Below are positions 1 to 11,753 of a stretch of DNA of 64,000 nucleotides, in pieces. The notes beneath the pieces were generated by a model. That model saw only the letters and a program-made list of their open reading frames with translations, was not told the DNA's origin and searched no databases. The stretch's first letter is position 1. Each line of letters opens with the position of its first letter. A program made the translations under genes and the position numbers. The stretch is from Cercospora beticola (taxonomy: Eukaryota > Ascomycota > Dothideomycetes > Mycosphaerellales > Mycosphaerellaceae): contig NC_088944.1 in the NCBI RefSeq assembly GCF_033473495.1, positions 1-64,000 of the forward strand, given 5' to 3'.

Positions 1-141
1 ACCCTAACCCTAACCCTAACCCTAACCCTAACCCTAACCCTAACCCTAACCCTAACCCTAACCCTAACCCTAACCCTAACCCTAACCCTAACCCTAACCC
101 TAACCCTAACCCTAACCCTAACCCTAACCCTAACCCTAACC

Positions 142-176
<35 letters not shown>

Positions 177-177
177 A
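1..177. repeat. Telomere, CCCTAA array
   Basis: About 29 head-to-tail copies of CCCTAA fill the first 177 bases, with a CCCTAAA heptamer variant near 160 and another at the inner edge. TTAGGG on the opposite strand is the usual telomere repeat of filamentous ascomycetes. Its position at base 1 and the C-rich orientation show that this is the left physical end of a chromosome. Confidence 0.98.
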
Positions 178-845
178 ACGTTTTCCTAGCTTTATATAAG
201 TCTATATCTACGCTTCTAATTATAGATTCTATTTAGTATATACTTTATAATACCTTCTAGTAATATATAGATTAAAAGCTACTTATTCCTAGCTATATTT
301 ATAATTATATTTAAAAGATTATATATTTAAATAATAATATATACTTTATTATAAATAAATATAGCTATATATATACGAAGGTAACTACTAGTAGAATTAG
401 AAGATATATTATATATAAAATTAGAAATAGAAGCGAGAGCTAGACTTTAACTTCGAGCGAAATAGTATATATAGTTAATAAGAATAAGTATAACGAGCGC
501 CTAGTTAATATTATCTAAATATAATTCGAAAACCTATATACTTCTCTTATATACTTTTTAATATAAGTCTCTATTTAATAAAGAAATAGTATAACTCTAG
601 CTAAATAGAATAGCTAAATAGTCTATAATAGCCTAATATTTTAAATAGCTAGGAAAGATACTAGAAGACTACTTTCTATATTATAGACTCTATAGAGCTT
701 ATAGAAGTCTAAATAAAAGTTAGGTAGTAGAACTAGCTAGTAATATATTCTTTAATAAATAGATAATTCTTATATACTAGTTTACTTCTTTTAACTAGAG
801 TAAGTAGTATATTCTATATTTTTCGTAGATAGAAAAGCTCTTATA
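178..845. repeat. Subtelomeric RIP-degraded repeat DNA
   Basis: A+T-rich sequence with essentially no CA or TG dinucleotides but with CpG still present. No open frame of useful length is seen. It directly abuts the telomere and is the left flank of the gypsy insertion; the same unidentified target DNA probably resumes after 7,652. I recognise no element type here. Confidence 0.8.
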
Positions 846-850
846 CTAGT
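846..850. repeat. Target-site duplication of the gypsy element (left copy)
   Basis: CTAGT immediately precedes the left LTR and the same five bases follow the right LTR at 7,648-7,652. Five bases is the usual length of an LTR-retrotransposon target duplication, so both ends of the element are defined. Confidence 0.8.
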
Positions 851-1046
851 TATAAGGAGTAGAATATAGTAATATATTAAGCGCTTCTAGACTCTCTATC
901 TAGAGATATTAAGAATAATTCTTACCTCGTTAGTTTATATACGTTCTATATACTCTTATTCTACGCTAAGTATAAGCGGTACTAGCTATTATACTTTAAA
1001 GTCTAATAAGCTACGCCTCTCGAGCTATATACCTCTAGCTCTTATA
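851..1046 (-). repeat. Gypsy LTR (3' LTR of the element)
   Basis: 196 bp matching 7,452-7,647 over its whole length, with scattered transition-type differences. The element reads on the minus strand, so this left copy is its 3' LTR. Similarity stops sharply at CTTATA at the inner edge. Confidence 0.92.
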
Positions 1047-1062
1047 ACTATCTCCTCTCTCT
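1047..1062 (-). other. Polypurine tract of the gypsy element
   Basis: Immediately inside the 3' LTR the minus strand is almost pure purine (AGAGAGAGGAGATAGT). This is where the primer for plus-strand DNA synthesis lies in LTR retrotransposons. The position and composition are seen directly; the function is inferred from the family. Confidence 0.6.
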
Positions 1063-2899
1063 AATAGAGCTATCTTAGCTCGTAGAGAAGACTATATAAT
1101 TCTATCGTCTTAGTATAGTATATAGTATATTCGTACTACTTCTTATATATATAAATATTAAGTCGAGCCTTAGTTTATAGCTAGTTACTATATAGTAACT
1201 CTCCGTAGTAACGGGCTTATTAATAGTATATACTATCGGCGCTTACGCTATAAGGCGCCGGCGTACTATAAATTCGTCGTATACTCTTTACGTATTTTCT
1301 CTATTAACTATCTATATTTAGTAAGCTTTCTATATCCGACTTATACTATATACTTAACTATCTAGTACTATCCTTATATACGACTTATAAGTAATATACC
1401 TCTAAGAAGAGCTGCTATCGCTCCTACTACTCTAGCTACTAACTATCTCTTTTATATAATAGAAGACCTATCGAAAGTAGAGAATAATAACTACTAGCGC
1501 TACCTCCTATACCTTATAGACTATAAGTCGCGCGGTTCGTATATATATCGTATACTTCGAGTCTACTAACTTCTTATACCTAGCTATCGAGCCGCGCTAT
1601 AATAGTAATATAAAGCTTAGCTAGTAGCTAAACTATATTTACTATAATAGGTCTAACTATAAGTATATCTATATTACCTATCTCGACCTTATAAAGTAGG
1701 CGTAGCGCGCGCGCTACTACTACTACCTACTATATATAAGTACGCGCGCTATACGCTACTAGTAGCTCTGCCGACGTCTCGATAACGTAAGTAAGGCTAC
1801 TCTACTACTCTTAAGTATCTATAGAGTAACTCGGGCAAGTCTGCCGGTATCTTCTCTATACTAAAGAAGGCTAGCGAGGCGCTAGCTACTAGTATACCCT
1901 TCGCTAACGAGCTCGCGGCGATAAGTATAGGCCTCGCTATCTAGCGTAGTATATTCGAGCTAGAGTATAAGATATATCTTATATCTTACTAGTCGCTTAC
2001 TTATACTATATAGTACTAATTCGTATAATAGAAGCTCTATCTACTTAGCGTCTCTAGCGAGGCTCTAGACCTTACTATTACCTCTACCTATCTCGGCTAG
2101 TCTACTTAGGACGAGAGAGAGCTCTCTAAGCTCGAGGTAGATAATAAGAAGGAAAGTAAGAAGAAGAATAATAATATAGACTTAGGCGTAGATAGCGAGT
2201 AGCCTATAGGCCTCGCGCTCCTCTTCTACTAGGCTCTCGTAGTACTCTTATATCTCGCTAGCTCTAGGCTATATACTTCTATTACGCGTAGTATACGCTA
2301 TATCTATAAGTACTATAAATAAATACCTTCTCTTCTTTTATAACGTTTTAGTTTTCTAAATTCTCGTATCTTAGTAATACTTATATCTTAGTAAGGCTTA
2401 GCGTTTAGAATTCTTAGAATTCTTTACTATTCTACTAACTACTAGTATTACTATTTCTTCCGTAGTTTCGCCTTATATATAAGCTACTTAGTTTCGTATT
2501 ACGCCTCGAATATATTAAGTACCTCGTAATCTCCGATATATTCTACTAGCTTCTAGATATTATATTCCTCTAGCTACTTACGCTATCGAACTAGGTACTT
2601 CCTTATACTTTTCTCTATATAGCTTTCTAGTATTCTCTCGACTTCCTATTCGTCTTACTTATCTATAAGTAGTAGGCTAGTATCCTATATATTGCCGCCT
2701 TACTAGAGTTCTAAGAGAAATATATAGAAGATATTATAAATCTACGAGCTAGTTAGTAGAGCTAGGTAGTACGCCTACTTTCCGACTATATTAATAACTT
2801 TAAATAGTCTAGCGAATTTATCTACTAGCTTCTTCGATAGTACTTTTAACTAGAGGTTCTTTATAGATAATAGGACTAAGTCGCTAACTTTAAATTCTA

Positions 2900-5500
2900 T
2901 TAGCTAGTACTTCTAATTAAAGTACTTAGCTTAAGATTCGCTTGCTTATTACTAGCGCTTAGTTAGCTCTTTATAGTTCTACTTTAACCTCTCTATAGTA
3001 TCCTTTACTACTAGTACTTCTCTCCGAAGAAGCGCGTCCTAAGCTTTGCCTATATCCCTCTTATATATTTCTATAGAAAGGTCTAGATTAAACTCGTATA
3101 CTACTCGAAATAGTAATATCTTAAGTATAGTATTCGCGCTATTATTATATACGAATTCTACTAATAATAGGATAGATATCTAGTCGTCCTATCGCTTACT
3201 ATAATAGATACGTAGGTACTACTTAAGCGTCTAGTTTACGCGCTCGGTTTAACTATTAGTCTATAGGTAGAATATAGTACTTAGCCTACGTTTAATATAC
3301 GTCTCGTAGTAGAAGTCTAACTAGAACTAGCTAGTAAAGACTAAGCCTCTATTACTTACGATACTAGCTAGTACGCTACGTAGTCGTATTACTTTATTAA
3401 GTAGGATATCTATAAGCTCTATACTAGTATAGTACTTTATCGTTCGGACGAAAGTTACTATCTTTAAGTAACGATCTATAATTATAAGGATCGTATCGAA
3501 GATATAGCTATTCTACTTACTAGATAGAAGATCTATAATAAAGTCTATAGATAAATCCTTCTAAGAATAGTTAGGTAATAAAAGTATAGCTATCTCGCTA
3601 TAAAGATAATAGCGCCTCGCTTTTATCTTCTAATAGCTACTATACTACTCGATATACTACCTTATATCGTTACTAACCTCTAGCTACTAGTACTTCTGCT
3701 TAACTAACTCTACTATCTTATCCTTACTAAAATAGCCTACTAGGATATTATCGTAGTATATATAGATTACCTATATCTATAATACTAGGTCGTTCGGTAG
3801 ATATAGAGCCTTTCTCTAGTATATATAGCTATCCTTAATAGTATATTTCTCGCTCGCTATACCTTCGCGTTCGGCCTACTCGTATAGTACTTTTACTTTC
3901 GGATCGAGCTATACTAATATAGTAGTATATCTAATAATTATATTCGAGATATTAGTATATAGCTACTCTTATATAGTAATAGCGCTAGCGACTCGTAAGA
4001 GTAGAGCAAAGCTAAATAGACGAACCGAATAGTTAGCCGCTACTATAATATATCTACTATTAGGTAACGCTACTCCGCTGCTCTTAGCCGCCGCTATAAC
4101 TACCTTTAGAGTATCTAACTAAGCCTAGTAAGTAGCTTTTATATAGGTAATAACTAGGCCGCTTACGAGTATAGTACTCTATACCTAGAGTTTCTACTAT
4201 AGTAATAGTAGGAGGTTACTTATCTCCTTCGCCTCTCGTACGTAGTCGCTACGTCTAGATAGTATATCGGCTAGGTTAAGCTTACTAGCTCGATAGCTAA
4301 TAGTAAAATTAAAAAGAGCGAGGAATATCGTCTATCTTACTTATCTATCTATTAGCTACTTAACGCCTATAAACCTCTTAAAGTTAGTATAATTAATAAG
4401 TACCTTAACTTTATATATAGTGCCTTCGAAGTATAGTCGCTATACCTTAAATACTTTAACTACTATAAGTAGTTCCTTATTATAAACCTTATAGTTATAT
4501 TTAGCGTTAATTATCTTCTATAAGAAGAAGGTAATTAGATACTATTCCGCTTCGAATAGTTAGCTTAGAATACTAGCTACTACGAAGTCGGAAGTATTAG
4601 TTTCGACTTATAGGTATAGCGTAGAGTTAAAGTATCTTAGTAGTAGTATAGTCTAAAATCGATTCTTTAGCTTATAGAACGTCTACTTCTTAGCTACTTC
4701 CTACTTAATTAGCTCTAGCTTCTTTCTATCCTTTATACTCTTTAATAGTACTATTAAAGGTACTATAACTCTCGAATATCCGAAGATAAATCGATAATAG
4801 AAGTTCGTAAATCTAAGGAAAGATTAAACTTCTATTAGCGTAGTTAGAGTTAGCTATAAGGCGATTACGGCTACTCTACTTAGGTCTATTACTACGCTAC
4901 TAGTAGTTACTATAAATCTAAGGAAGTCGACCTTTTTCTAGAAGAACTTATACTTAGAACGCTATATATAGAGTCTAAACTTATAGAGTCTTTTAAGTAT
5001 AGTATATATATCTTATATATATTCCTTACGTATCCTACTATAGATTAGGATATCGTCTAGATATACTATATAGCTTATATCGACTAGCTCTACTAGTATA
5101 TAGTTAATATATACTTAGAATATTACTAGTATATTCGTTAAGCTAAAGAGTATTACCTTATACTAGAAATAGCTATAGCGTATATAGAACGTAGTCTTCT
5201 AGTAGTTACTTAGCTTAATCCGAATATAGTAGTATATATTAGCTAAGTCTAAGGATATAAACTATACGGCTCCTATAAGCCTATCTAGCGTCTTACTAAT
5301 TAGAGGTAGTAGATACTAGTTCTTAATAGTAATCTCGTTTAGCCTATAGTAGTCGATATATAACTATAGCTTACTATTCTTCTTTAGTACGAATAGAATA
5401 GATATACTTATCTTACTATTAGAATACTCGATCTAATTATACTCGAGTCCTATTTTTAGATACTCCTTAAGCTCGTCTAATTCTCGCTCCGACTAGTAAT
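2900..5500 (-). pseudogene. Gypsy pol remnant: reverse transcriptase and integrase
   Basis: On the minus strand a V-Y-L-D-D-I motif at 5,049-5,066 marks the reverse transcriptase active site. Further on, an I-I-D-R motif (3,471-3,479), followed by a run resembling the integrase core, marks the first catalytic Asp. The second expected Asp lies in an S-N-R-G motif at 3,345-3,356, where S-D-R-G is usual. AGT-GAT to AGT-AAT is a G to A change at TpG, so RIP explains the lost Asp. Domain limits are approximate because every frame is broken by stops. The protease and RNase H should lie on either side of the RT, but I could not place them. Confidence 0.8.
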
Positions 5501-6199
5501 ATAGTAGGCGGAATAGTAGTATAGTTCTAGGCTATAGGTTAATCGTATACTCTATACTATTAACTAGCTTACTTCTTATTTCCTCTATCGGATTAAGAAT
5601 ATCGTTAAAACGATAGAACTCCTTAGAGATAGGCTTAACTTTATTACCTATCTTACTTAGACTTACTATAAATACTACTAGTACCTTCTAAAGATCCTTA
5701 AAGAACTTATAGGCTTCTCGGACTTCGAACTTACTAAAACGATCGTTACTATATAGCTATTTATCTATAGCGCTACTAGCTAGTATACGCTAAGTACGTC
5801 GCTATAGATAGCCTAAGATTACGTTAGAAGTTAGTATATTATATATATAGAAGATACTACCTATAGATCGCTCCTTACTACTAGAGTCTACGATCTATAT
5901 ATATATATAGTATATACTATAATAGTACTCTAATTTACCTATAAAGGTAGTAACCGGCGGCAAAGCCGTATTCGGCCTTATTAGTAGGTTATACTATAGT
6001 ATAAAGGCTCTTAATATTATATTAATATCTATAGTATTATCGAGAAGGAAAGTAGCTAGCTTACTACCTAACTATATTTCGACTTCTTCTTCTATATATA
6101 TTACTAGTATACTCTAAACCGGTAGAGAGTTATTACTATCTAGTTTAGCGCTAGTAACTCGTATATTATCTCTAGCGCCTTAGCTTTTTTCGCTCTAAA

Positions 6200-7400
6200 C
6201 TACTCCTTTACTATAGTTACTCTATAAATAGCTAGCTTATTACTATCTTTCCTAGAGTTCGAGTAGTTAGAACTAATATAGCTAACCTCGTTATATATAA
6301 AGTATATAGGTTACTAACTCTTACTCTTACCTTTACTTCTATATTTACTCTTCGGCTTACTACTATAAGTATCGTATTAGCCGCTAGTCGAACTAGAAGC
6401 TTCTTTATAAGAAGTATTACTATTAGTACGCTTACGCTTAGCCTACTTATTCTTAGTATTACTATAATATAGCTTATAAGGTATAGCTTTCTTAGCTTAC
6501 TCGAGGCGCCTTACTAGAGTAATAAGGTCGGTATACTTATTAGAGACAATATAGTTCTTAATAATATCCTTATATAGTAATAGCTTTAGTTTTATAAGGA
6601 ACTAGCGTACTAGCTACGCCTTAGTATAGTTACCTAACTAAGACTCTAGGTTACTAAGGTCTATTATAAACTATCGTATACTCTAGCTCTTACTCTAGCG
6701 TATATTCTCGTATTCTATAGTTACGAGAAGTATATAGTTCGCTTAATCTCCGATAATATTATATAGGAATTAATAGAACCGAGACTAGATATATCCTATA
6801 GATAGAACGCCTAGATATTTATTATACTATACCTCTTACGCTTCGCCTACGAGGTATATAATACCTATAATTACCTTCTAGTAATCTATTAGAAACCTCT
6901 TCGATATAGCTATAAAGTTTATTTTAAGAGTATAGATAAATTCGTATACTTTCTTTATAGTCTTACTCTTAAAGAGCTTAGACGTATATAGCTTAATAGA
7001 CTCGTATAAGCTATACTCGTCGCTTTCGGAACGTATACTACTTATATAACTTACGGATATATCGCTTTGCTAAGATATTAGCTATCTAAGATCTAGCGCT
7101 ATCGCGCTTAGCTATACTAGTAATTTAATTATCTATACTTCTCTTAGTAAGTATTCGTTCTTAGCTTTAAGAGTACGGATCTCTAGCTATTCGTATAACG
7201 CGTTATTTTTAGCTTAGAGGCGCCTACGTATTATATATATATTACTAGTATCGTTAGTATTATCTATATTCTTATTCTATTTCTCTTTAGCTTATACTAT
7301 TCTAGATTCTAATATCTCTTCGATATAGTCTAATAGCTATCTATCGTTTAGTATATCGTCGTTACGATTAGTCTACTAGATAGATATATTTTATATAAGT
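6200..7400 (-). pseudogene. Gypsy gag remnant with a recoded CCHC zinc knuckle
   Basis: At 6,263-6,304 the minus strand reads with Tyr at all four zinc-ligand positions, in the spacing x2, x4, x4 of a CCHC knuckle. TGY to TAY and CAY to TAY are the RIP changes that convert Cys and His to Tyr, so the motif is a gag nucleocapsid knuckle seen through mutation. The rest of gag extends towards the 5' LTR at 7,452 but is too broken to delimit. Confidence 0.72.
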
Positions 7401-7451
7401 ATAATAGGCCTTAATAGATTACTACTCTCGATAAGGTAGAAGAATTATAAT

Positions 7452-7647
7452 TATAAGAAATAGAATATAGTAATATATTAAGCGCCTCTAGACTCTTCGT
7501 CTAGAAATATTAAGAATAATTCTTGCCTCGTTAGTTTATATACGTTCTACGTACTCTTATCCTATACTAAGTATAAGTAGTACTAGCTATTATACTTTAA
7601 AGCTTAATAAGCTATACCTCTCGAGCTATATACCTCTAGCTCTTATA
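7452..7647 (-). repeat. Gypsy LTR (5' LTR of the element)
   Basis: 196-bp partner of 851-1,046. It is the 5' LTR in the element's own orientation. CTAGT follows directly at 7,648-7,652, matching the left flank. No convincing primer binding site is readable just inside it, since a TGG start would have been changed by RIP. Confidence 0.92.
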
Positions 7648-7652
7648 CTAGT

Positions 7653-10600
7653 ACTCTAGTAGAAAAACTCTTTTATATCTTTATATTTTATAGTAAGCTC
7701 TATATAGTCTACTACTTCTATAGTTTCTAGTTCTTAGAATAATTTATATTATCTTAATAGTTTAGATTCTTTATAGTAGTTCTTTTTAGTTATTTCTTAT
7801 ATTCTTAGTACTTAGAAGCTCTATTCTCTTATCTACTAGCTTAGAGACTTAAGTCTATATATATAATTCTAGTTCCTTTACTAGTATCTATATTAAACTT
7901 TTATTTAACTTTTTCTTACTAGTTTTTAAAGTAGGTATCTCTCTATATAAATTCTACTTAGATTTTAACTTTCCTTAGTATCTAATTATATAACTTATAT
8001 TTAGAGAAATTCTAGTTTTTATAGAATATTTAGAATAGTAGATATCTTTATAGATAGCTCTAAGTATAGTATAGAGTTAGATAGCTTATATTAGATACTC
8101 TATTTTTAGACTTAAAGTTTCTAGAGAGCTTTAAAGTAGAGAGACTAGTCTACTTTAGAGTCTTCTATATTAGATAAAAGGCTCCTAGTAGCTAGTTATT
8201 CTAGTATCTATAGAGATACTACTACTTCTTTCTTCTATTTCTACTATCCTTACTTTTTCTTATTAAAGTTTTCTTTTAAGTATACTTAGTTCCTTCTTTT
8301 TAGCCTATTTAGAGTCTAGGTTACTACTCTAGCCTCTAGGTCTATAGTAGTATTTACTACTTAGAAGAGCTATCTTATAGTCGAGTATTAGAATCTTATA
8401 GTAGTTATACTATACTAGCGTTATCTTTATATTCTTAGAAGCTTTCTAATTTTTCTAGATCGAAATTCTAGACTTTTTTATTATCTTCTTTCTACTTCTA
8501 TAAATACCTAGCTACTCTATACTTTACTAGTATAGCCGAAGCTATCTATTTCTATCTATAACTATATAGAGGTATATAATAGAACTTTATAGACTATATT
8601 CTTTAATATTAAATATTCCTATAGACTAGTTTAAATTCCTAGCTATCTAGCTATTCTATAGTATAACTAAACTTTATAAAACTCGAACTATAAAGTAGTA
8701 TAAAAAAAAGCCTTTCGATAATACTCTTCTAGAGTATATTAATAGAGTCTATACTAATTATATATAAGAATCTACTACTTTCTTCTTATTTTAAATAAGA
8801 GTCCGAAGCTTATATTAGAATATTTTACTAACGAGATATTTAATATATCTTAAAATATCTATTAGATTCTTATAGCTACTAATTATATCTTTATAAGATA
8901 GAACTAAGCTAAATAAAAACGATTTATAGTAAATATCTAGCGTAGGAATTATATATATATAGTAGACTAAATAGAGTAATAGCTTTAATTAGATAAATAA
9001 ATAGAGTAGATTCTCGATAGTTACTATACTAGTACTTATCTACTCGGCTTATCTAGTACTCTTATAACCTTTAATACTATAACTTCCTTTCTAGCTATAT
9101 TATTAGCTACTCTAAGTTCTACTATTATATAGATATCTAATTTTACTAAGTAGATCGATTATTATACTTATCTAGAACGTAATAGTAATCTAGTTAGACT
9201 CTTCTATAAAACTTAAGAGAACTATATATATATACTAAATAGATAACTTATAAATAAATATAAATATTAAGAAAGTTAAGAACCTTTTCTCTATTAGTAT
9301 AAAGAATAATATTAAATATATACTTCTTATATAGTATAACTATACTTTAATTAACTACTAAATAGATAGTATATATAAAGTAGTAGTTACTTACTATAAT
9401 AGAATATATCTTAATAGTAATATTCTACTCTATCGAGTAAAAAGACTATAGTCTAATAAGAACTATATATTCGAGTAATAGATAAAATAGAACTTAATTT
9501 CTAATTAATCGAAGCTATACTCTAAAACTAACTTAGTCGAAGATTATAACTTAGATTATTCTATTTTATTAAATAAGAAATATCTTTTAAGTAGTATTAC
9601 TAAAACGTAATATTTTATTCTAAAAGCTTTTAATATAGAAGATATTCGAAAAAGCTTCTAGACTAGTATTTAGATAATATAGTTATATATATAATAGAAG
9701 CTCTATAATATATTTATATTATTAAAAGTAGTTTATTTTATTTTCTTAGTTAATAAAAGTAGTAACTACTCCGAATATACTCTTATACTTTCCTCTCTAG
9801 TTATAGTATAACTAACTAGATAGTATATATTTAATAGTAGTCTTTTTATAGAACTCTAAATTATACCTACTTCTAAGATATATAGAATACCTACTAGAAA
9901 AATTACTATTAACTTAGCTCTAGAAGTTATATTTTAGAAAGCTATATAAGCTTAAGCTAGAATTATAGATAGTATTAAAACTCTACGACTTTTTATAATT
10001 TAGTAGATAATAATCTCGCCTATACTATTTAGGAATATTCGGTATCTTTATAACCTATAGAATTAAAATAAGAAAGTTTAGATAGTAAAAGATAGAATAG
10101 AATTAGAAAGTACTATTAGAGAACGACTCCTTTATATACTATATAATATATAGGTTTAGAAATCTATAGAGTTAAAATAAGGAAATTTAGGTAGTAAGAG
10201 GTAGAATTAAACTAAGAATACTATTAGCGAATAACTCCTTCCTATATTATATAGAGTAATAGACGACTTTTTACTATAGATAGATACTTCGGAGTAGTAT
10301 TATAAGCGCTTTCTACTTATATAGAAATATATTAGAATAACTTAGTTATAGAGATTATAACTTCTCTAAGTCGATACTATAGTCTCTAAGATAGTCGTTA
10401 CTTACTAGTACTTATTTCCTATACTATAGATTCTTATACCTTCTCTATATTTTATTTCTTAATTTATATTATAGTTACTATATCTCGTATATCTAAAAGA
10501 TAGGATAAATTAGGATTAAGAGATAATATATATATTTATATTAATACGCTAAGATAAGTATAATCGCTTCTAGATCGTATCTAGAGTATTATACTCGTTA

Positions 10601-11090
10601 TACGATCGATCTCGTACGATATTATAAGAACCTATATATAACGAGAGATAAATAAGTCTTAAAGTATACTTATCTTCTTAAATATTTTAGAAGCCGATAT
10701 AAGAAGAGCTTATTCTATTATTATATCCTCTACTCTACTAGTTATTAGTAGGTAAAGTAACGAGCTATTATATCGAAGAGAGTAGAGATATAGTATATAG
10801 CTCTATTACTCTAGCTTTAGGAGCCGCCGGACGCGAGATGCCTCTTCTTATATCTAATTATACTCGCGACTTTACTCCTTAGTCTAATCTACTCGATATA
10901 GGGAGCGTATCGTATTAACGTTATAAATATATCCTCTTAGATCTATTAATCTATATACTATAGTTTCGAAGACGATAGTTATTTCTAGCGACGCTTAATT
11001 AACCTTAATTAGCTTAGTAATATCTATAGAGATATTCTAATATACGAAGAGGCGTCGATATTATTTTAGCCTCTATAATCTAATATTCCT
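7653..11090. repeat. RIP-degraded repeat DNA, unclassified
   Basis: About 3.4 kb of A+T-rich sequence almost without CA or TG. I could not find reverse transcriptase, integrase or transposase motifs on either strand. Near the island (10,500-11,090) CpG becomes more frequent and the composition starts to change. An internal tandem duplication is listed separately. It may be the remains of a DNA transposon or of the element into which the gypsy copy inserted, but nothing I can see proves that. Confidence 0.7.
10055..10262. repeat. Two-copy tandem repeat, about 109 bp per unit
   Basis: A unit starting CTATAGAATTAAAATAAG at 10,055 recurs at 10,164 as CTATAGAGTTAAAATAAG. Both units continue with matching text that includes a block like ACTATTAG..AACGACTCCTT or its RIP-changed form. 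The differences are mostly transitions. It lies about 830 bp from the edge of the gene island. Confidence 0.7.
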
Positions 11091-11753
11091 AGTTGTTCTA
11101 AGGAGCGAATTAGCATATAACAAGCTATTATTCGCGTTAACAACTGCCCTTTCGATAAGTAAAGTAAGAGTTAACGATCGTTAGAGTCTAGATAAGGAAA
11201 CGCAGCGAGGATGAAAGTTCTTGCTACTCGTATATCAATAATAACAGATCTTTAGATACGAGCCAGGAGTTGACGATAACGGTAGCGGTGCGATAAGCAA
11301 GGAGCACTAGGCATTGAAGGGGTAGGTTGCGTACCATCCAACGAAGACCAACACTGCCCAGTTGGTACTTTCGTGATGTTGGAAGGGGCAAATTTTGCCA
11401 AGGTTGAAGAGCTCACAGTTTCGGATTGGAGATGAAGATTTTGTGAGGCCAATAAGTGGTCCGGTGAGAAGAGAGTTGAACGATGCGAAGTTGCGGAAGT
11501 GACGGACAAGACGACGATTGTGATCGCGGCTGCGGCTGGGCGATCGTACCATCATGCTTATACCTACCTACACAGACGGCAGTGTTGCGAGCAGTAACCG
11601 GGTGCATTCAGAAGCCGTACCGCACATCTTCCTGTCTTCAATTCCTGTGATGGGCACACCGTCGTTCGACGTGCGCCTATCTGCTGAGCTTTCCATCCTC
11701 TCACTTAAGCCGTGTTGGGGTCTGCATATTTCTGCGCAGCCAGCTCAATCATC
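11091..11753. other. Border between RIP block and gene island; no convincing gene
   Basis: CA and TG dinucleotides reappear within about 60 bases around 11,090-11,150, a sharp transition. The short frames on both strands at 11.25-11.76 kb overlap one another, lack recognisable motifs and do not look coding. The stretch would be the 3' flank of the MYND gene. Confidence 0.5.

Larger units (their letters stand above)
851..7647 (-). mobile_element. Complete Ty3/gypsy LTR retrotransposon, RIP-inactivated
   Basis: A 6,797-bp element is bounded by two 196-bp direct repeats and flanked by CTAGT on both sides. Coding motifs read on the minus strand in the gypsy order gag, reverse transcriptase, integrase: a gag zinc knuckle at 6,263-6,304, a Y-L-D-D-I reverse transcriptase motif at 5,049-5,063, and integrase core motifs at 3,471-3,479 and 3,345-3,356. 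The placement of integrase after reverse transcriptase separates it from copia. The LTR ends read TA...TA where TG...CA is canonical, as expected if RIP changed both. Every frame carries many stops. The element is dead, but its insertion is structurally intact. Confidence 0.93.

Noticed and set aside
178..845. Telomere-linked helicase gene
   Set aside because: No helicase motifs on either strand in the first 11 kb; only degraded repeat DNA is present.
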